Positions 61,383 through 64,000 of a stretch of 64,000 nucleotides of DNA are shown piece after piece (position 1 is the stretch's first letter; each line of letters starts with the position of its first letter). The stretch is from contig NZ_LUAV01000007.1 in NCBI RefSeq assembly GCF_002078505.1, forward strand, positions 186,001-250,000, in the 5' to 3' direction. The translations under genes were made by a program, and so were the position numbers. The notes beneath the pieces were generated by a model that saw only the letters and a list, made by a program, of their open reading frames with translations, made no database searches and was not told the DNA's origin. Source of the stretch: Ensifer aridi (GTDB taxonomy: Bacteria > Pseudomonadota > Alphaproteobacteria > Rhizobiales > Rhizobiaceae).

Positions 61383-61973
61383 TCAAGGTGCGGCGATTTT
61401 GAATGGCTGGTCGACGCTTGCGCTCTTGCCGCTGTTTATGTCGTTGAAACGGAAGCGCAGAATATAGTCGCCGGCAGGGGCGCCGGTGACATCGACCGTC
61501 AGGGTCGCGTAAATTTCCTGATTGCGCAGGTAGCCCTTGAAGGTGAAATCGCCGAATGCCTTCTGGCCGGCAAGAATCTCTCCCTTCGGATTGAGGATGT
61601 CGAAATCGACCGTGAACCGCGTCTCGAGCTTGCCCTTGTCGTTTGCCTCTTTCCAGGTCAGCCCTACAGGCTCGACATAGGACACCAGCGCCTCTCCGGT
61701 CTTGAAGACCGGCTCGGGCTTCGGCTCGTACATGGCGTAGCCAGCCGGATCACCGATGACGAAGACAGCCTTGCCGATCGCGAAGGGCAGCGTTTGCGAG
61801 AAGTCGCTCATCGCCTGCCGCAGCGTTTCCCGCGCGCCGGCCGCGTCGCCGGAGCTCGCCTGCTTTTCCGCCCTGGCCGCGGCATCCGCCAGCGGTCCGG
61901 CCTGTACGGCAAAGTGGGTCGAAGCGAAAGTCGCAGCGGTGAGCGCCAGAAGCAGGAGTCGCTGTTTCGGCAT
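61383..61973 (-). CDS. Exported protein of unknown function
   Basis: A 196-residue protein with a signal peptide (LLLLALTAATFASTHFAVQA-GP). The mature part has a short helical segment (ADAAARAEKQASSGDAAGAR) followed by a probable beta-sandwich (VLVSYVEPVGLTWK-like, FTVDFDILNPKGEILAG, EIYATLTVDVTGAPAGDYIL). The beta part resembles cohesive extracytoplasmic Ig-like folds, but no family is certain. Monocistronic; neighbours are tRNA-Leu and trkH. Confidence 0.8.
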   Translation of the reverse strand: MPKQRLLLLALTAATFASTHFAVQAGPLADAAARAEKQASSGDAAGARETLRQAMSDFSQTLPFAIGKAVFVIGDPAGYAMYEPKPEPVFKTGEALVSYVEPVGLTWKEANDKGKLETRFTVDFDILNPKGEILAGQKAFGDFTFKGYLRNQEIYATLTVDVTGAPAGDYILRFRFNDINSGKSASVDQPFKIAAP

Positions 61974-62056
61974 AACGTTTCCCCAATGCCCGAACGCTCA
62001 GAGACTTTCGGCATTTGGCATGGGGAGTCAAGATAAGGCTGCGCCGGCAGCGGCCG

Positions 62057-63550
62057 TTACTGCTTCCAGAAGATTGGGGTCAGAATAACGAGGACAGTCA
62101 GCACCTCGAGGCGACCGAGCAGCATCATGAGCGACAGCAGATAGAGCTCGGGATCCGCAAGCGTTGAGAAATTTCCGATGGGGCCGATGATGCTGCCAAG
62201 GCCCGGGCCGACATTGGAGAGGCAGGTGATCACGGCTGAGACGGACGTGACGAGATCGTAGCCAAAAGCCGCCATCGCCAAGCTGCCGAAAACCCACAGG
62301 AGGATATAGGTAATGAAGAACAGGAAGATGGCGCGTTGCGCATCGGCATCGACGGTGTTGCGGCCATATCGAACCGCATAGATGGCATTAGGATATACGA
62401 GCTTGTTGAGGCCTGATCGTATCGCGTTGAAAAGGACGATGAACCGATAGGCCTTGATACCGCCCGCGGTCGAGCCGGAGCATCCGCCCATGAAGGTGGC
62501 GATGAACGCCGCCATGACGACGAAGGGCCCCCACAGACTGTAGTCTTCGCTGGTATAACCGGTGGTTGAAAGGATCGAAGTGACATTGAAGAAGGAATAT
62601 GTCAGCGCGAGGTGAAAATCGACGCCGTTTGCAAGCCGGTGGTAGATCGCGACGGCCAGGGAAAATACGACAAGATAGCCAAGGAAGACGACGATCTGCG
62701 GGTCGCGCAACGCGTCAAGCCGGCCGCGCGCGACGAACACGATAAGGATCGAAAACGGGAGGCTGCACAGCGTCATGAAGAACGTGCTCACCCACAAGAG
62801 CGGGAGGCTACCGAAATAGGCGAAGGATGCATCGTGGGTCGAGAAACCGCCGGTCGCGACAGTCGTCATCGCGTGGTTGATCGCGTCGAAGCGGTTCATT
62901 CCGGTCATGCCGTAGCCGATTGCGCAGAGGAGGGTGATCGTCACGTAGACGGCTAGGAAGGCGCGGCTGAAGGTTGCGAGGCGGGCAAATGGTTTGTCGC
63001 TCGTGTCGGAGGATTCCATCTTGAAGAAGGACATTCCTCCGACGCGCAGGTAGGGGATGATGAAAAGACCGAGGACGACGACGCCTATGCCGCCGAGCCA
63101 GCAAAGCAGCGAGCGCCAGAGCAGGAGACCTGGCGGCGCATCGTCGAGGCCCACGATCACCGTCGAGCCGGTGGTCGTGACCGCCGATACGGACTCGAAG
63201 AACGCCTGGGCGAAATCGAGCTTCATCGAGGAAAGCCAGAGCGGGATCGCGCCGATGACGGAAAAGGCGAGCCACAGCACGTTGACCAGCAGGAAGCCGA
63301 ATTTCTTCGAGAACGGCGGCGGACCAGAGCGGGTCGCCATGAAGGTTGCAGCCGAAAAGCCGCCGACGATGAAAGCCGTAACCGCAAAGACCTGCCAGTC
63401 CGGATGGCCGTAATAGAGATCGATCAGCGCCGGAAGAAACATCGCAGCGGAGAGGTAGAGTCCCAGGATCGCCGCGATATGGACAGCGTGCCGGATCAGA
63501 TTTGCATTCAAGCGTGATTTCCCGGAAGCGATTATCGATGGGTCGGCCAT
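62057..63550 (-). CDS. trkH: TrkH-type potassium uptake protein
   Basis: A 497-residue membrane protein with four K+-channel-like pore repeats: TTTGSTVIVGLDDAPPG, ATGGFSTHDASFAYFGS, TTGYTSEDYSLWGPF and LSNVGPGLGSIIGP. The conserved Gly residues of the four selectivity filters are visible. TrkH imports K+ with the cytoplasmic NAD-binding TrkA, which is not in the window. ATG at 63550 (MADPSIIASG) is used; an ATG ten codons upstream is possible. It is divergent from ilvA. Confidence 0.93.
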   Translation of the reverse strand: MADPSIIASGKSRLNANLIRHAVHIAAILGLYLSAAMFLPALIDLYYGHPDWQVFAVTAFIVGGFSAATFMATRSGPPPFSKKFGFLLVNVLWLAFSVIGAIPLWLSSMKLDFAQAFFESVSAVTTTGSTVIVGLDDAPPGLLLWRSLLCWLGGIGVVVLGLFIIPYLRVGGMSFFKMESSDTSDKPFARLATFSRAFLAVYVTITLLCAIGYGMTGMNRFDAINHAMTTVATGGFSTHDASFAYFGSLPLLWVSTFFMTLCSLPFSILIVFVARGRLDALRDPQIVVFLGYLVVFSLAVAIYHRLANGVDFHLALTYSFFNVTSILSTTGYTSEDYSLWGPFVVMAAFIATFMGGCSGSTAGGIKAYRFIVLFNAIRSGLNKLVYPNAIYAVRYGRNTVDADAQRAIFLFFITYILLWVFGSLAMAAFGYDLVTSVSAVITCLSNVGPGLGSIIGPIGNFSTLADPELYLLSLMMLLGRLEVLTVLVILTPIFWKQ

Positions 63551-63667
63551 CGTCCAGACGGGCGCGATACTGCCGCGCATCCTTGATTCGTGTCAAATCA
63601 ATGGTCTCGGGCGCAACAATGTGCCATAGCCACCGCCATCGGCAAACTCAACGAATGATGTCACGTT

Positions 63668-64000
63668 ATGAAGCAGGATGTTGAAAACGCGGCGGCGGCA
63701 ATGCGCGAGATCTTTCCGGCAACGCCGCTGCAGCTCAACGAGCACCTGAGCGCCCGCTACGGCGCCACGATCTTTCTGAAACGCGAGGATCTCTCGCCGG
63801 TTCGATCCTACAAGATCCGCGGCGCCTTCAATTTCTTCCGGAAGGCGCTGGGCTCCGGGGCGGCAGGCAAGACGTTCGTATGCGCCTCCGCGGGCAATCA
63901 CGCGCAGGGTTTTGCCTTCGTCTGCCGGCATTTTGGTGTGCCGGGCGTCGTGTTTATGCCGGTGACGACGCCCCAGCAGAAGATCGACAAGACGCGCATT
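63668..64000 (+). CDS. ilvA: Threonine dehydratase IlvA, 3' end outside the window
   Basis: The first 111 codons of a PLP enzyme that deaminates threonine to 2-oxobutanoate in isoleucine synthesis. Visible: PATPLQLNEHLSARYGATIF, LKREDLSPVRSYKIRGAFN with the PLP lysine at residue 49, and VCASAGNHAQGFAFVCRHFG. The ATG at 63668 gives the expected start. The frame runs off the right edge. Related genes such as serine racemase share these motifs, but SPVRSYKIRGAFN fits biosynthetic IlvA best. Confidence 0.88.
   Translation, partial: MKQDVENAAAAMREIFPATPLQLNEHLSARYGATIFLKREDLSPVRSYKIRGAFNFFRKALGSGAAGKTFVCASAGNHAQGFAFVCRHFGVPGVVFMPVTTPQQKIDKTRI

Overview
The window reads as chromosomal DNA of an alphaproteobacterium of the Rhizobiales, most likely a Sinorhizobium/Ensifer close to S. 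meliloti. The signs are a phosphatidylcholine synthase that looks like the S. meliloti Pcs protein, two copies of a RIME-like rhizobial intergenic palindrome, the glnB-glnA pair behind a sigma-54-type promoter, general-stress (RpoE2-type) promoter motifs, high GC and dense, often overlapping operons. Species is not resolved from sequence reading alone. Both ends cut genes: a cold-shock protein on the left and ilvA on the right.

Layout. 0-6 kb: cold-shock protein, DUF192 protein, tRNA-Pro, a complex I accessory subunit, tRNA-Arg, small membrane proteins, an Omp25/31-type barrel, a GlxA-like AraC regulator, and two small exported proteins with stress-type promoters. 6-11.8 kb is an accessory stretch: phosphoesterase, a basic exported protein, a protein-glutaminase-like deamidase directly after a RIME-like repeat, a fatty acid hydroxylase/sterol desaturase family protein, a VOC protein of unusual base composition, a frameshifted exported protein, a YCII protein and tRNA-Lys. 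12-22.9 kb: ccdA, an AEC transporter, a Ubi-type hydroxylase, pcs, a quinone reductase, and a complete BMP-type ABC importer (ATPase, two permeases, binding protein), then a GntR/FadR regulator. 23-30 kb: a CNNM/CorC-like protein convergent with a tight operon of a PpiD-like isomerase, trpD, trpC, moaC and moeA.

30-43 kb is core metabolism and repair: a Na/Pi-type transporter, glmU-glmS (UDP-GlcNAc synthesis), a GNAT protein, a DUF502 protein, recG, sdhE and mfd. 43-52 kb is transport: a FrnE-like DsbA protein, a peptide-type solute-binding protein, an IalB-family protein, a LysR regulator, and a siderophore-type ABC importer behind an AT-rich region with an Irr-type (ICE) palindrome. 52-58 kb: hspQ, glnA, glnB, the NAD(P)HX repair enzyme, gpt and a CinA-like protein. 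58-61 kb is a run of very small orphan genes, two with RpoE2-like promoters, then tRNA-Leu. The end holds an exported protein, a TrkH-type K+ transporter and ilvA.

The points most worth following are the deamidase with its new-looking N-terminal half and tryptophan-rich linker, the set of RpoE2-like promoters in front of small proteins, an orphan terminator that suggests an sRNA beside the outer-membrane gene, and palindromic elements whose first bases supply the stop codons of pcs and gpt.
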